In this document: positions 51,893 to 61,198 of the stretch, one piece after another
Position numbering within the stretch: the stretch's first letter is position 1
How the letters are laid out: each line of letters opens with the position of its first letter
DNA from: Zoogloeaceae bacterium
Lineage (GTDB): Bacteria; Pseudomonadota; Gammaproteobacteria; Burkholderiales; Rhodocyclaceae
Assembly (NCBI GenBank): GCA_024235635.1
Contig: JACKMA010000002.1
Coordinates: forward strand, 992,001 to 1,056,000
Direction of reading: 5' to 3'
DNA: 64,000 nucleotides
Program-made: the position numbers and the translations under genes
The notes under the pieces: generated by a model
Databases searched by the model: none
What the model was told of the DNA's origin: nothing
What the model saw: the letters and a program-made list of their open reading frames with translations, nothing else

Positions 51893-52495
51893 TCAGCGCG
51901 CAGGCTGGCTGCCGAACTCCACGCTGGGCGGCGCACTGATCGCGGCTTCGTTGTCGACCCTGAAGTTGGCCTTGGCCTCGTAGCCCAGGACCATCGCCAG
52001 CAGATTATTCGGGAAGGTGCGCACCGACACGTTGTAGTTCTCGACGGACTGGATGTAGCGGTTGCGTGCCACCGCAATGCGGTTTTCGGTACCTTCGAGC
52101 TGGGCCTGCAGATCGCGGAAGCTGGCGTCCGCCTTCAGTTCCGGATAGCGTTCGACCACCACCAGCAGCCGCGACAACGCACTCGACAACTGCCCCTGCG
52201 CCGCCTGGAAATCGGCCAGCGCCGCCGGGTCCTGCAGCGTCTCGGGCCCGGCCTGCACGCTGCCGACTCGCGCCCTTGCCGCCGTCACCTCGGTCAGTAC
52301 GGACTTCTCATGCGCCGCGTAGCCTTCGACCGTCTTGACCAGGTTCGGAATCAGATCCGCCCGTCGCTTGTACTGGTTGATCACTTCGGACCACGCCGAC
52401 TTCGTACGTTCGTCGTTGACCTGGATCTCGTTGTAGCCGCAGCCATTGAGCAGCAGCGTCACGACGGCGAGGAACAGCAGGTTGCGGATCGGCAT
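51893..52495 (-). CDS. lemA: LemA family lipoprotein-like protein
   Basis: A 200-residue helical membrane protein. The N-terminus has a hydrophobic segment ending in LLLNGC with C19 as a possible lipidation site. The LemA core is NEIQVNDERTKSAWSEV, NQYKRRADLIPNLVKTVEGY, ESVENYNVSVRTFPNNLLA-type block and the closing YEAKANF. A GGAGG lies 5 nt before the ATG. It heads the lemA-TPM-TPM group. Its function is unknown beyond envelope association. Confidence 0.93.
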   Translation of the reverse strand: MPIRNLLFLAVVTLLLNGCGYNEIQVNDERTKSAWSEVINQYKRRADLIPNLVKTVEGYAAHEKSVLTEVTAARARVGSVQAGPETLQDPAALADFQAAQGQLSSALSRLLVVVERYPELKADASFRDLQAQLEGTENRIAVARNRYIQSVENYNVSVRTFPNNLLAMVLGYEAKANFRVDNEAAISAPPSVEFGSQPAR

Positions 52496-52534
52496 GGACG
52501 CCTCCAGCGGAATTGCGATCGGACTGCGCAGCCA

Positions 52535-52540
52535 ATTCTA
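52535..52540 (-). promoter_or_regulatory. Candidate -10 box for lemA
   Basis: TAGAAT on the minus strand, 39 nt before the lemA ATG. The -35 is not clear. Confidence 0.35.
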
Positions 52541-52606
52541 GCCCGCATCGATGGGCCCACGCGCCGGCCGCAGCCACCTCCCGTCAGCGCAATGTGACAG
52601 TGTGAT

Positions 52607-53410
52607 TCATTGCCCGGCCGCACGGGACATGGCCCGAGCACGGCACAGGTCTTCCCACGCCTTGCCCTTGTCGTGGGGATTGCGCAGCAGGTAGGCCGGA
52701 TGGTAGGTGACGATCACCGGGATGCCCTCGAACTCGAAGGTCTTGCCACGGGCATCGGCAATGCGCACCGGCTGATTCAGCAGCGCCTGCGCCGCCGGGC
52801 GACCGACGGCAACGATCAGGCGCGGCGCCAGCAGGCGCACCTGCCGGCGCAGGAATGGGAAGCAACTGGCGATCTCTTCGGTCTCGGGCGTGCGGTTGCC
52901 CGGCGGTCGGCACTTCACCGAATTGGCGATGAACGCGCCCTGCTGCCGCGACAGGCCCACTGCCGCCAGCATGGCATCGAGCAACTGGCCGGCCGGCCCG
53001 ACGAAGGGTTCGCCGCGCCGGTCCTCCTCGGCCCCGGGCCCTTCGCCGACCACCAGCCAGCGCGGCCGGCGATCGCCGATACCGGGAACCGCCTGCCGGC
53101 GCTGGCGGTGCAGCGGACAGGCCGTGCAGTCGCGGATCTCGCGCTCGAGTCGTTCCCAGGCGCCGTCGTCTTCGGCATCCGGCACCGGCGCGACGGCGGC
53201 ATCGAGCGCCACCGCGGGCGGCACCGCTGCCGCCGACGGCACTGCGGCAATCGCCCCCGATGCCACGACGTCCCCGGGCGAATCGGCCGGATCCGGGGCT
53301 CCCTCAGGCTCGACGGCCGGGTCGGCGGCGTTGTCGTCGGGCGCCTCGCGCAGACGCCACAGCGGAGCCAGGCCCATCCGTGCCAGCAACTGCGCGCGCT
53401 GCGGCGTCAC
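52607..53410 (-). CDS. Type 4/5 uracil-DNA glycosylase (Fe-S)
   Basis: A 267-residue family 4-like UDG that removes uracil from DNA. The catalytic core starts at RDCTACPLHRQR (first two Fe-S Cys); other blocks are VVGEGPGAEEDRRGEPFVGPAGQLLD, NSVKCRPPGNRTPETEE followed by SCFPFL (remaining two Cys), and TYHPAYLLRNP. The N-terminal 110 residues are a low-complexity Ala/Pro/Asp linker, longer than usual. I chose the GTG at 53410 because it forms a GTGA overlap with the rimI stop; the frame is open further upstream inside rimI. Confidence 0.9.
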   Translation of the reverse strand: MTPQRAQLLARMGLAPLWRLREAPDDNAADPAVEPEGAPDPADSPGDVVASGAIAAVPSAAAVPPAVALDAAVAPVPDAEDDGAWERLEREIRDCTACPLHRQRRQAVPGIGDRRPRWLVVGEGPGAEEDRRGEPFVGPAGQLLDAMLAAVGLSRQQGAFIANSVKCRPPGNRTPETEEIASCFPFLRRQVRLLAPRLIVAVGRPAAQALLNQPVRIADARGKTFEFEGIPVIVTYHPAYLLRNPHDKGKAWEDLCRARAMSRAAGQ

Positions 53411-53850
53411 AGCCGATACCTCATCACGATCGCGTCCTCCCTCGCCTGTGTGCCCGGATAGTAGCCCTTGCGGCGCCCGATCGCCTCGAAGCCGCGACTC
53501 CGATAAAGCGACAGCGCGACCTGATTGGACTCGCGCACCTCCAGGAAACACTGGGCCGCACCATGGCGACGCGCTTCGTCGAGCAGAAAGGAAAGGACGG
53601 CGGCGCCCATGCCACGACCCTGATGATCCGCAGCGACCGTCAGGTTGAGCAGATGGGCTTCATCGAGCACCGACATCAGGACGGCGTAGGCGACCGGCGA
53701 AGCACACTCCCGGAACGTCCAGCAGGCGTAGCCCGCAGACATCGCATCGTCGAAGTTGCCGCGGCTCCACGGACTGGCATGCAGCGCGGCCTCGACCGAT
53801 ACGACCCATCCGAGATCGCTCGCCGACATCGGCCGACATTCCAGCCGCAC
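53407..53850 (-). CDS. rimI: Ribosomal protein S18-alanine N-acetyltransferase
   Basis: A 147-residue GNAT enzyme that acetylates the N-terminal alanine of ribosomal protein S18. Blocks: ALHASPWSRGNFDDAM (RimI-like start), LNLTVAADHQGRGMGAAVLSFLL (acetyl-CoA loop), FLEVRESNQVALSLYRSRGF and GRRKGYYPG. The start was set at GTG 53850 (VRLECRPMSASDL); ATG 53829 or TTG 53859 are alternatives. It lies between tsaB and udg, the common order. Confidence 0.9.
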   Translation of the reverse strand: MRLECRPMSASDLGWVVSVEAALHASPWSRGNFDDAMSAGYACWTFRECASPVAYAVLMSVLDEAHLLNLTVAADHQGRGMGAAVLSFLLDEARRHGAAQCFLEVRESNQVALSLYRSRGFEAIGRRKGYYPGTQAREDAIVMRYRL

Positions 53851-53855
53851 CTGCG

Positions 53856-54551
53856 TCAACTGCGTCCTCCGCGAGCCAGGCGCTCGCGCGTGGTCAGGGC
53901 CACCTTGTTGCGCACGTACTGCGGAACCGCCTCCTCGAGCGGCGTCGTGCGACCTTCGGCGACCAGATCCGCTGCGAGTTCGGCGACTTCCTCGGCACGT
54001 GGGCGCGCGTCCGCGTCCACCACGGCGATCGCCCGCAGGAAGGCTGCGGGCATGCGCGCGGCATGCACTGCAAAGGCATTGCCGATGCCTTGCCAGCCGG
54101 CATCGGGCAACAACGCCGGCAACTGTTCGGGGGGCACGCAATCCGGCTGGTTGGCGGCCACCAGCGCCTTGCCACGCCGCTCGAAACACTGGAAATAGAT
54201 CTCGCCCATGCGGGCATCGGTTGCCGCCACGATGCGCTCGCCGCGACAACGGGCAGCCAGCGCGAGCAGCGACGAGACCGCCACGATCGGCTTTGACAAG
54301 CCGATCGCCAGGCCCTGGGCGAGTCCGCAACCCAAGCGTAGCCCGGTGAACATCCCCGGCCCGGAGCCGAAGGCGACGGCGTCGACGTCCTCGATGCGCA
54401 AGTCGCAGCCCTGCAACAGATCGCGCAGTCGCCTCAGGGCGGTCTCGGACTGCTTCGGACCGGCATCGAGTGCCGTCGAGGCAACCTTGCCGCCATGGCT
54501 GAGCGCCATGCTTCCACGCTCGGAAGAGGTCTCGATGGCAAGGATGATCAT
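53856..54551 (-). CDS. tsaB: tRNA threonylcarbamoyladenosine biosynthesis protein TsaB
   Basis: A 231-residue ASKHA-fold protein (IILAIETSSERGSMAL, AVAFGSGPGMFTGLRLGCGLAQGLA). TsaB forms the t6A37 tRNA-modifying complex with TsaD and TsaE. It is followed by rimI and udg on the same strand. Confidence 0.95.
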   Translation of the reverse strand: MIILAIETSSERGSMALSHGGKVASTALDAGPKQSETALRRLRDLLQGCDLRIEDVDAVAFGSGPGMFTGLRLGCGLAQGLAIGLSKPIVAVSSLLALAARCRGERIVAATDARMGEIYFQCFERRGKALVAANQPDCVPPEQLPALLPDAGWQGIGNAFAVHAARMPAAFLRAIAVVDADARPRAEEVAELAADLVAEGRTTPLEEAVPQYVRNKVALTTRERLARGGRS

Positions 54552-54558
54552 CGCCGGA

Positions 54559-54564
54559 ATTGTA
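54559..54564 (-). promoter_or_regulatory. Candidate -10 box immediately before tsaB
   Basis: TACAAT on the minus strand, only 7 nt before the tsaB ATG. If used, the mRNA would begin at or near the start codon. Confidence 0.4.
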
Positions 54565-54627
54565 ACCGGCTAACTTCCTTCGAGACCCGATTCGGATAAA
54601 AATACGGCGGAAAAAGCGAGCGCCGCG

Positions 54628-54963
54628 TCAGCGCCGGTCGCGGCTCGGGCGCTCGCGCAATTCGTAGATGTCGCGGTTTGCGCGGATGTCCTCGCGCAGC
54701 CGGTGCCGCTCCTCGCGACTGATCGCTCGCCGTTCCGTCGAACTGGTGGGCAGATAGCCCGATCCCTCGGGCGACAGCAGACGGCGCATCTCGGAGCGCC
54801 ACGAAGTGCCCGAGTCCGCCAGCGGCGTCGCGTCCGTGGGCGCGCCGACACCGACCACCGCATCATCGGCGATCGCGGACGTCGTGGCCAGCACCAGCGC
54901 CAGCACGGTCAGTGCACTGACCTTGCGACGGAGAAGCGGTGCTGACTGACGGGGTCGGGACAT
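54628..54963 (-). CDS. Small secreted hypothetical protein
   Basis: A 111-residue protein with a basic N-terminus, a hydrophobic core (about 17-33, ALTVLALVLATTSAIA) and a likely cleavage site after AIA-DDA. The mature part of about 75 residues is charged, with a C-terminal Arg/Glu-rich helix (RREERHRLREDIRA-like). I recognise no family. It is divergent from the OmpR-type gene with a 200-bp AT-richer region between, so it may be a target of that system. Confidence 0.6.
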   Translation of the reverse strand: MSRPRQSAPLLRRKVSALTVLALVLATTSAIADDAVVGVGAPTDATPLADSGTSWRSEMRRLLSPEGSGYLPTSSTERRAISREERHRLREDIRANRDIYELRERPSRDRR

Positions 54964-55033
54964 GGCTTTTCTATTCAAGCTCGCTCAGGGTTCTTAAGAT
55001 TAGCTGCAAAATCTGCTCATGGGAGAGACTTGT

Positions 55034-55069
55034 GTCACATTGGGTGACGACTTCTGTAAGGGCGTGTAA
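55034..55069. promoter_or_regulatory. Operator-like repeats ahead of the OmpR-type gene
   Basis: An inverted repeat GTCAC-n5-GTGAC (55034-55048) is followed by two TGTAA boxes at 55055-55059 and 55065-55069, 10 bp apart. Ten-bp-spaced direct boxes suit OmpR-family dimers, so autoregulation is possible. A -10-like TAAAAT follows at 55130-55135. Confidence 0.4.
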
Positions 55070-55163
55070 ATACCACACTCCGGGCTTACGAAGCGTTACC
55101 CGGTCGCCTCTGCGACGTCGCCATGGCTTTAAAATCGCCCGAAAACAACCTACGAGAAGCCTC

Positions 55164-55889
55164 ATGTCCAAGAACCGCTTTCGCGTCCTGCTGGTGGACG
55201 ACGACGCCCGCTTGCGCGAGTTGCTGAATCGCTATCTCAGCGAACAGGGATTTTCGGTCAAGGCGGTCGCCGACGCCGTGGCGATGGATCGCGCCCTGCA
55301 TCGCGAGCACTACGATCTGATGGTCCTCGACCTGATGTTGCCCGGCGAGGACGGCCTGGCGATCTGCCGGCGCCTTCGGGCGGCGGAGAACCAGATCCCG
55401 ATCGTGATGCTGACCGCCAAGGGCGACGATGTCGACCGCATCGTCGGGCTCGAGATGGGCGCCGACGACTATCTGCCCAAGCCGTTCAATCCACGCGAAC
55501 TGGTGGCCAGAGTGAATGCGGTGCTGCGCCGCCAGCCTCAGTTGCCGCCGGGCGCGCCGGCCGCCGAAGAAGAGGAAATCGCTTTCGGCAAGGTCAGCGT
55601 CAATCTCGGCACCCGCACGCTGACCCGCGACGGCGAGGAATTGCCGCTGACCACCGGCGAGTTCTCGCTGCTCAAGGTCCTGTTGCAGCATCCGCGCCAG
55701 CCGCTGTCCCGCGACAAGCTGATGGAACTGGCGCGCGGAAGGGAATACGAAGTGTTCGATCGGGCGATCGACGTCCAGGTCTCGCGCCTGCGCAAGCTCG
55801 TCGAGGACGATCCGGCCAAGCCGCGCTACATTCAGACCGTCTGGGGTTTCGGCTACGTGTTCGTCCCCGATGGCGTCAAGAACAACTGA
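55164..55889 (+). CDS. ompR: OmpR-family response regulator
   Basis: A 241-residue regulator with an N-terminal receiver (VDDDARLRELL, phospho-Asp D56 in VLDLMLPGEDG, LTAKGDD, YLPKPFNPREL) and a C-terminal winged helix (LPLTTGEFSLLKVLL, FDRAIDVQVSRLRKLVEDDP, QTVWGFGYVF). The wording is close to true OmpR. The cognate kinase gene overlaps its end by 20 bp. Confidence 0.95.
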   Translation: MSKNRFRVLLVDDDARLRELLNRYLSEQGFSVKAVADAVAMDRALHREHYDLMVLDLMLPGEDGLAICRRLRAAENQIPIVMLTAKGDDVDRIVGLEMGADDYLPKPFNPRELVARVNAVLRRQPQLPPGAPAAEEEEIAFGKVSVNLGTRTLTRDGEELPLTTGEFSLLKVLLQHPRQPLSRDKLMELARGREYEVFDRAIDVQVSRLRKLVEDDPAKPRYIQTVWGFGYVFVPDGVKNN

Positions 55890-57291
55890 GCTGGATCCGG
55901 GCGCTGCGACCACGACGGCGACGTCTGCATCGTCGCCGCGCACGGGCTGGCGCATGCCGTGGCCGCGCACGCTGCTGTGGCAGATCTTCGTTGTCGTGAC
56001 GATCGTGATGCTGATCTCGGCAGTGGTCTGGTATCAGCTCTTCCGTCACTTCGAGCAGGGGCCCCGCGCCCGCGACTTGGCGCAGATGGTGGTCAGCGTG
56101 GTCAATCTGACGCGAACCGCGCTGATCAACGCCGAGCCCTCGCGCCGGCGGGAATTGCTGATCGACCTCGCCGCCCTCGAGGGCATCCGCATCTACCCGG
56201 CGGAGGAGAGCGACATCCTGACCCCGCTGCCCGAGACCCGGCCGCTGAACCTGCTGACCCGGCGCGTGCGTCGCGATCTCGGCGAGGACACGCGATTCGC
56301 CGCGTCGTGGGAAGGGCTCGAAGGCTTCTGGGTCAGTTTCAGGCTGGACCCCGACGATCCGGACGAATACTGGGTGATGCTGCCGGCCGATCGGGTGGTC
56401 AGGCCGCGGGCGGTGGATTGGCTCGGCTGGGCGGGCGTCGCGCTGGCGCTCTCGCTGGCTGCCGCCTACGTGATCGTGTCCCGGGTCAATCGGCCGCTGC
56501 GCAACATCGCCTCGGCGGCGCGGGCAGTCGGCCGCGGCGAGATGCCGGCGCCGCTGCGCGAGGAGGGCCCCGCCGACGTCGCCGAGGTGGCTCGCGCCTT
56601 CAACCAGATGGCGGGCGATCTCGCCAGCCTAGAAGCCGACCGCCGACTGATCCTGGCCGGCGTCTCCCATGACCTGCGCACGCCGCTGGCACGGCTTCGG
56701 CTCGGCGTCGAGTTGTCCTCGTCGAGCCAGGAAGACCGCGATGCGATGGGCACCGACATCGACGAGATGGACCGCATCATCGGCCAGTTCGTCGATTTTG
56801 CCCGCGACGGCCAGAGCGAAGCCCCCAAGCAGATCGACCTCACCGACATGCTCGCCGACCTCGAAGCTCACTACGAGCGACTCGGCAGGCCGGTGCGTTT
56901 CACCGCGCCCGAGTCGGTCCACCTCAGCGGTCGACCACTGGGCCTGCGCCGGGCCGTCAGCAACCTGATCGACAACGCGCTGCGCTACGCCCCCGGCAAG
57001 CCGGTCGTCGTCGAGTTGGCCATCGACCAGGAGCACGCTCTGATCGAGGTCCTGGACCGCGGTCCGGGCATTCCGCCCGACCAGGTCGAGCGACTGAAGC
57101 GGCCGTTCACCCGCCTCGAAACTGCCCGAACCGACGTCAAGGGCTCCGGCCTCGGACTGGCGATCGTCGACCGCATCGCCCGGGCCCACGGCGGCTCGCT
57201 GCTGCTACTCGCCCGCGAGGGCGGCGGCCTGCGAGCCATCCTCCGGCTCGCGCTGGGCGATACCGGTGGCCAGCCCGGCGCCGACGCTTGA
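55870..57291 (+). CDS. envZ: EnvZ-like sensor histidine kinase
   Basis: A 473-residue inner-membrane kinase. Two membrane helices (about 35-57 and 182-203) flank a periplasmic domain of about 125 residues. HAMP follows ([17 protein letters not shown]), then H box [12 protein letters not shown] with H267, N box [12 protein letters not shown], and G boxes DRGPGIPP and GSGLGLAIV. It should phosphorylate the OmpR-type regulator encoded just upstream. Confidence 0.93.
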   Translation: MASRTTELDPGAATTTATSASSPRTGWRMPWPRTLLWQIFVVVTIVMLISAVVWYQLFRHFEQGPRARDLAQMVVSVVNLTRTALINAEPSRRRELLIDLAALEGIRIYPAEESDILTPLPETRPLNLLTRRVRRDLGEDTRFAASWEGLEGFWVSFRLDPDDPDEYWVMLPADRVVRPRAVDWLGWAGVALALSLAAAYVIVSRVNRPLRNIASAARAVGRGEMPAPLREEGPADVAEVARAFNQMAGDLASLEADRRLILAGVSHDLRTPLARLRLGVELSSSSQEDRDAMGTDIDEMDRIIGQFVDFARDGQSEAPKQIDLTDMLADLEAHYERLGRPVRFTAPESVHLSGRPLGLRRAVSNLIDNALRYAPGKPVVVELAIDQEHALIEVLDRGPGIPPDQVERLKRPFTRLETARTDVKGSGLGLAIVDRIARAHGGSLLLLAREGGGLRAILRLALGDTGGQPGADA

Positions 57292-57334
57292 CAGCGGCCC
57301 CTGCAGCTTTTTCAGGCGGTTTTTCGATACTCGA

Positions 57335-57340
57335 TATAAT
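57335..57340 (+). promoter_or_regulatory. -10 box immediately before yciB
   Basis: TATAAT, a perfect -10 hexamer, 9 nt before the yciB ATG. A T-rich stretch (57308-57313) lies at about -35 but is not a good TTGACA. The transcript would start within a few bases of the ATG. Confidence 0.5.
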
Positions 57341-57349
57341 CCGCCGGTT

Positions 57350-57958
57350 ATGAAGTTCTTTTTCGACCTGCTGCCGGTCATCCTCTTCTTCGCGGCCTAC
57401 AAGATTGCGGGCAGCGACGAGGCCGGTGCGCTCGATCTGGCACGCGCGCTACTCGGCGACGGCATCGAGGCGAAGCAGGCGCCGATCCTGATTGCCACGC
57501 TGATCGCCATCGTCGCGACGGCGGGCCAGATCGCCTGGGTGTGGCTGCGTCACCGCAAGGTCGAGACCATGCTCTGGGTAAGTCTGGCAATCGTCACGCT
57601 GTTCGGCGGGGCGACGCTGCTGTTCCACGATCCGACCTTCATCAAGTGGAAGCCGACCGCGCTTTACTGGATGTTCGCGATCGCGCTGCTGGGCTCGCCG
57701 CTGCTCTTCCGGCGCAACCTGATCCGCAAGCTTCTGGAAGCCCAGATGAGCCTGCCCGACGCGATCTGGCAACGCCTCAACCTGATCTGGGCATTGTTCT
57801 TCGCCGCAATGGGCGTGCTCAATCTGGTGGTCGCCTACCGCTTCTCGGAGTCCACCTGGGTCAATTTCAAGCTTTTCGGCGGGATGGGGCTGATGCTGGT
57901 GTTCGTGCTCGCCCAGGGCGCCTGGCTGTCCCGCCACATGGAGGACGAACAGACATGA
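57350..57958 (+). CDS. yciB: Inner membrane-spanning protein YciB (septation protein A)
   Basis: A 202-residue protein with about five or six hydrophobic helices, starting [18 protein letters not shown] as in the IspZ/YciB family, with [21 protein letters not shown] and [12 protein letters not shown]. It is linked to septation and envelope integrity. Its stop overlaps the yciI ATG (ATGA). Confidence 0.95.
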   Translation: MKFFFDLLPVILFFAAYKIAGSDEAGALDLARALLGDGIEAKQAPILIATLIAIVATAGQIAWVWLRHRKVETMLWVSLAIVTLFGGATLLFHDPTFIKWKPTALYWMFAIALLGSPLLFRRNLIRKLLEAQMSLPDAIWQRLNLIWALFFAAMGVLNLVVAYRFSESTWVNFKLFGGMGLMLVFVLAQGAWLSRHMEDEQT

Positions 57959-58254
57959 TCTACGCCCTGATCGGAGAAGACAAAGCGGACTCGTTGGAAT
58001 CGCGCATGGCGGTGCGAGGCGAACATCTGGCCCGGCTCAATGCCCTGAAGGACCAGGGACGGCTGTTGATGGCCGGTCCGTTTCCGGCCATCGACTCGAA
58101 CGATCCCGGTCCTGCCGGGTTCACCGGCAGTCTGGTGGTCGCCGAGTTTGCGTCGCAGGCCGAGGCCGAGGCCTGGCTCGCGGACGATCCCTATACGCGC
58201 ACCGGCGTGTTCGTGCGCACCAGCGTGCGCCCCTACAAGAAGGTGCTGCCGTGA
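57955..58254 (+). CDS. yciI: YciI-family protein
   Basis: A 99-residue dimeric alpha/beta-barrel (ferredoxin-like) protein: [37 protein letters not shown], and the conserved DPYTRTGVF with catalytic-type Asp/His. YciI homologues have weak hydrolase-like activity but no defined role. Start and stop overlap yciB and bolA, so the three are coupled. Confidence 0.93.
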   Translation: MIYALIGEDKADSLESRMAVRGEHLARLNALKDQGRLLMAGPFPAIDSNDPGPAGFTGSLVVAEFASQAEAEAWLADDPYTRTGVFVRTSVRPYKKVLP

Positions 58255-58517
58255 GCCTGGAGACCATCGAGAAGATGAAGCAGCGCCTGGCGTCGCTGTC
58301 GCCCAGCGAGATCACGATCGGCGACGACAGTGCGCTGCACGCAGGCCACGCCGGCGCCCGCGACGGCGGCGGCCACTACCGCCTGCGCATCGTCGCCGAG
58401 TGCTTCGACGGCAAGAACACCGTCGCCCGCCACCGCATCGTCTATGACGCGCTCGGCGACATGATGCGGAACGAAATCCACGCGCTTGTGATTCAGGCGC
58501 TCCCGCCCACCCATTGA
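58251..58517 (+). CDS. bolA: BolA-family protein
   Basis: An 88-residue protein with GTG start in a GTGA overlap with yciI. It has [19 protein letters not shown] (the conserved His/Gly loop), the [18 protein letters not shown] block and the invariant IHAL motif. BolA proteins bind [2Fe-2S] with monothiol glutaredoxins and affect cell shape and stress gene expression. Confidence 0.95.
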   Translation: MSLETIEKMKQRLASLSPSEITIGDDSALHAGHAGARDGGGHYRLRIVAECFDGKNTVARHRIVYDALGDMMRNEIHALVIQALPPTH

Positions 58518-58543
58518 AATTCGAACACACCGAAGGATCTGCA

Positions 58544-59326
58544 ATGAAGCTCGTTACAGCCCGAATCGCCGTCGCGCTGGCTGCCGCCATCGGCGCTTCC
58601 GCCGCGCTCGCGGCCGACACCATCGTCACCGTCAATGGCGAGGCCATTCCGCAGGCCCGCGCCGAAGCCCTGCTCGCCGAGCAGAAGGCCCAGGGTGCGC
58701 CGGACAGCCCGCAGTTGCACAACGCGGTCAAGGAAGAACTGGTCCGCCGCGAGGTGATGGCCCAGGAGGCGCGCAAGATGGGCCTCGACAAGAAGGACAA
58801 CGTCCAGGCCCAGATGGCGCTGGCCCAGCAGGCGATCCTGATCCGCGCCTACATCCAGGACTTCGTCGCCACCAATCCGGTCAGCGACGAAGCCGTGCGC
58901 AAGGCCTACGACGCGATCAAGGGGCGCGCCGGCGACAAGGAATACAAGGTCCGCCACATCCTGGTGGCAACCGAGGACGAGGCCAAGGCGATCATCACCA
59001 AGTTGCAGACCGGCGAGAAGTTCGAGGATCTGGCGGCGCAATCCACCGACCCTGGCAGCAAGGGCAAGGGCGGTGACCTGGGCTGGTCGAACCCGGGCAT
59101 GTTCGTCAAGCCGTTCTCCGACGCCATGATCAAGCTCGAGAAGGGCCAGTTCACCGGCGTACCGGTGAAGAGCGACTTCGGCTACCACGTGATCCTCCTC
59201 GACGACACCCGCGAACTCAAGGCCCCCCCGTTCGAAGAGGTCAAGGGCCAGTTGTCGCAGCGGATCCAGCAGCAGCAGGTCGAGCGCCACATGCTCGACC
59301 TGCGCAGCAAGGCCAAGGTCGAGTAA
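58544..59326 (+). CDS. Periplasmic parvulin-type peptidylprolyl isomerase
   Basis: A 260-residue protein with a cleaved signal peptide (VALAAAIGASAALA before ADTIV), a SurA/PrsA-like N-terminal helical part and one parvulin PPIase domain (about 135-230: VRHILVATEDEAKAI, STDPGSKGKGGDLGW, FGYHVILLDD). It would aid folding of exported proteins. AAGGA precedes the ATG by 6 nt. It closes the yciB-yciI-bolA run and is followed by a terminator. Confidence 0.93.
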   Translation: MKLVTARIAVALAAAIGASAALAADTIVTVNGEAIPQARAEALLAEQKAQGAPDSPQLHNAVKEELVRREVMAQEARKMGLDKKDNVQAQMALAQQAILIRAYIQDFVATNPVSDEAVRKAYDAIKGRAGDKEYKVRHILVATEDEAKAIITKLQTGEKFEDLAAQSTDPGSKGKGGDLGWSNPGMFVKPFSDAMIKLEKGQFTGVPVKSDFGYHVILLDDTRELKAPPFEEVKGQLSQRIQQQQVERHMLDLRSKAKVE

Positions 59327-59354
59327 GGTCGGGCGAGCCGCCGGGCGCGAAAGG

Positions 59355-59383
59355 AAACGGGGGCCTTGCGGCCCCCGTTTTTC
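59355..59383 (+). terminator. Strong intrinsic terminator after the parvulin gene
   Basis: An 11-bp GC-rich stem (AAACGGGGGCC, loop TTGC, GGCCCCCGTTT) leads straight into further Ts. It stands 28 bp past the parvulin stop and 22 bp before the end of the convergent acyl-CoA dehydrogenase gene, so it may serve both. Confidence 0.9.
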
Positions 59384-59404
59384 GTTGCGCCCGACGGACG
59401 AGAC

Positions 59405-61198
59405 CTAGAACTGGGCCTCGTCCAGTGCCAGCGCCGCCGACGAACCGGCAGTCACGGTGTGGGCGAGCGCGGCCGCCTGCGGCAGCACGTGGTCGGCATA
59501 GAAACGGGCAGTGACGACCTTGGCCCGGTAGAACCCGGCGTCGCCCTCGCCGGCCGCCAGCCGCTGGCTCGCGATCCGCGCCGCCCGCGCCATCTGCCAG
59601 CCGCCGGCGACGATGCCGAGCAGCTTCAGGAACGGCACCGCGCCGACATGCACCGCCTTGAGCTCGCTGCCGTAGTTCTCGACGATGTAGCCGACCGCGG
59701 TCTCGACCGCATTGACGCCGTCCGCCAGCGCCTTGCCGATCGCCTTCAGCGACTCGTCGCCGCGCGCCAGCGCGCCCGCGGCGTCACGCATCTCGCCGAT
59801 CAGCGCCCGCACCGTGGTACCGCCATCGCGGGCGATCTTGCGGCCGATCAGGTCGTTCGCCTGGATCGCCGTGGTGCCCTCGTAGATCGTCGTGATGCGG
59901 GCGTCGCGCAGGTGTTGGGCCGCGCCGGTCTCCTCGATGAAGCCCATGCCACCATGCACCTGGACGCCGGTCGAGGCGATCTCGATCGAGTTCTCGGTGC
60001 TCCAGCCCTTGACCACCGGGATCAACAGATCGACGAAGGCCTGCGAGGCCGCCCTCGCCGCCTCGTCCGGATGCCGGTGCGCCTTGTCGTTGGCCGCCGC
60101 GACGACATAGGCGAGCGCCCGCATGGCCTCGGTCTGGGACTTCATCGACAGCAGCATGCGGCGCACGTCGGGGTGGTGGATGATGCTGACCTTGCCGCCG
60201 CCGCGCACCCCCAGTTCGGTACCCTGCACCCGGTCGCGGGCATATTCGACGGCCTGCTGGTAGGCCCGTTCGGCCAGCGCGACACCTTCCATGCCGACCG
60301 CGAAACGGGCCTCGTTCATCATGATGAACATGTACTCGAGGCCGCGGTTGGGTTCGCCCACCATGTGACCGATGGCGCCCCCGTTGTCGCCGAATGCCAG
60401 CACGCAGGTCGGGCTCGCATGGATGCCGAGCTTGTGTTCGATCGACACGCAATGCACGTCGTTGCGGCTGCCCGGTGAGCCGTCGTCATTGAGCAGGAAC
60501 TTCGGCACCACGAACAGCGAGATGCCCTTGACGCCCTCGGGCGCGTCCGGCAGGCGGGCGAGCACCAGATGAACGATGTTGTCGGTCAGGTCGTGGTCGC
60601 CGTAGGTGATGAAGATCTTCTGGCCGAAGACCTTGTAGCTGCCGTCCGGCTGCGGCTCGGCGCGGGAGCGCACCGCGGCCAGATCCGACCCCGCCTGCGG
60701 TTCGGTCAGGTTCATCGTACCGGTCCACTCGCCGCTGACCATCTTCGGCAGGTAGGCGGCCTTGAGTTCGTCGGAGCCGCGCAGCAGCAGTGCCTCGATC
60801 GCGCCATTGGTCAGCATCGGGCACAGCGAAAACGCCATGTTGGCGGATTTCCACATCTCGATCACGGCGGTGTTCACCAGCTTCGGCAAGCCCTGGCCGC
60901 CGAATTCCGGCTCCGCCGCCAGCGCGGTCCAGCCGGCTTCGATGAACTGCTGGTAGGCGTCCTTCCAGCCCGGCGCGGTGCTGACAGCGCCATCCTGCCA
61001 CTTCGCGCCTTCCTGGTCGCCGGTCCAGTTCAGCGGTGCCAGCACGCCGGAGGCGAACTTGCCGGCTTCCTCGAGAATCGCATCCACCAGATCCTCGCTG
61101 GCCTCCTCGCAGCCGGGCAGCGCGGCGACCTCGTCGAGGCCGGCAAGCTCCTTCAGAACGAACTGCATGTCGCGAACTGGTGCGTTGTAGCTACTCAT
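59405..61198 (-). CDS. Acyl-CoA dehydrogenase (DmdC/FadE-like, with C-terminal extension)
   Basis: A 597-residue FAD enzyme, larger than the classic 380-residue type. N-terminal PGWKDAYQQFIEAGWTAL, the FAD/substrate loop TGTMNLTEPQAGSDLAAVR, FITYGDHDL, and GVQVHGGMGFIEETGAAQ, then a further helical C-terminal domain (about 470-597). It oxidises acyl-CoA thioesters and passes electrons to ETF, encoded in the same run. Chain length specificity cannot be read. Its start overlaps the CbiM-like gene by 8 bp. Confidence 0.94.
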   Translation of the reverse strand: MSSYNAPVRDMQFVLKELAGLDEVAALPGCEEASEDLVDAILEEAGKFASGVLAPLNWTGDQEGAKWQDGAVSTAPGWKDAYQQFIEAGWTALAAEPEFGGQGLPKLVNTAVIEMWKSANMAFSLCPMLTNGAIEALLLRGSDELKAAYLPKMVSGEWTGTMNLTEPQAGSDLAAVRSRAEPQPDGSYKVFGQKIFITYGDHDLTDNIVHLVLARLPDAPEGVKGISLFVVPKFLLNDDGSPGSRNDVHCVSIEHKLGIHASPTCVLAFGDNGGAIGHMVGEPNRGLEYMFIMMNEARFAVGMEGVALAERAYQQAVEYARDRVQGTELGVRGGGKVSIIHHPDVRRMLLSMKSQTEAMRALAYVVAAANDKAHRHPDEAARAASQAFVDLLIPVVKGWSTENSIEIASTGVQVHGGMGFIEETGAAQHLRDARITTIYEGTTAIQANDLIGRKIARDGGTTVRALIGEMRDAAGALARGDESLKAIGKALADGVNAVETAVGYIVENYGSELKAVHVGAVPFLKLLGIVAGGWQMARAARIASQRLAAGEGDAGFYRAKVVTARFYADHVLPQAAALAHTVTAGSSAALALDEAQF

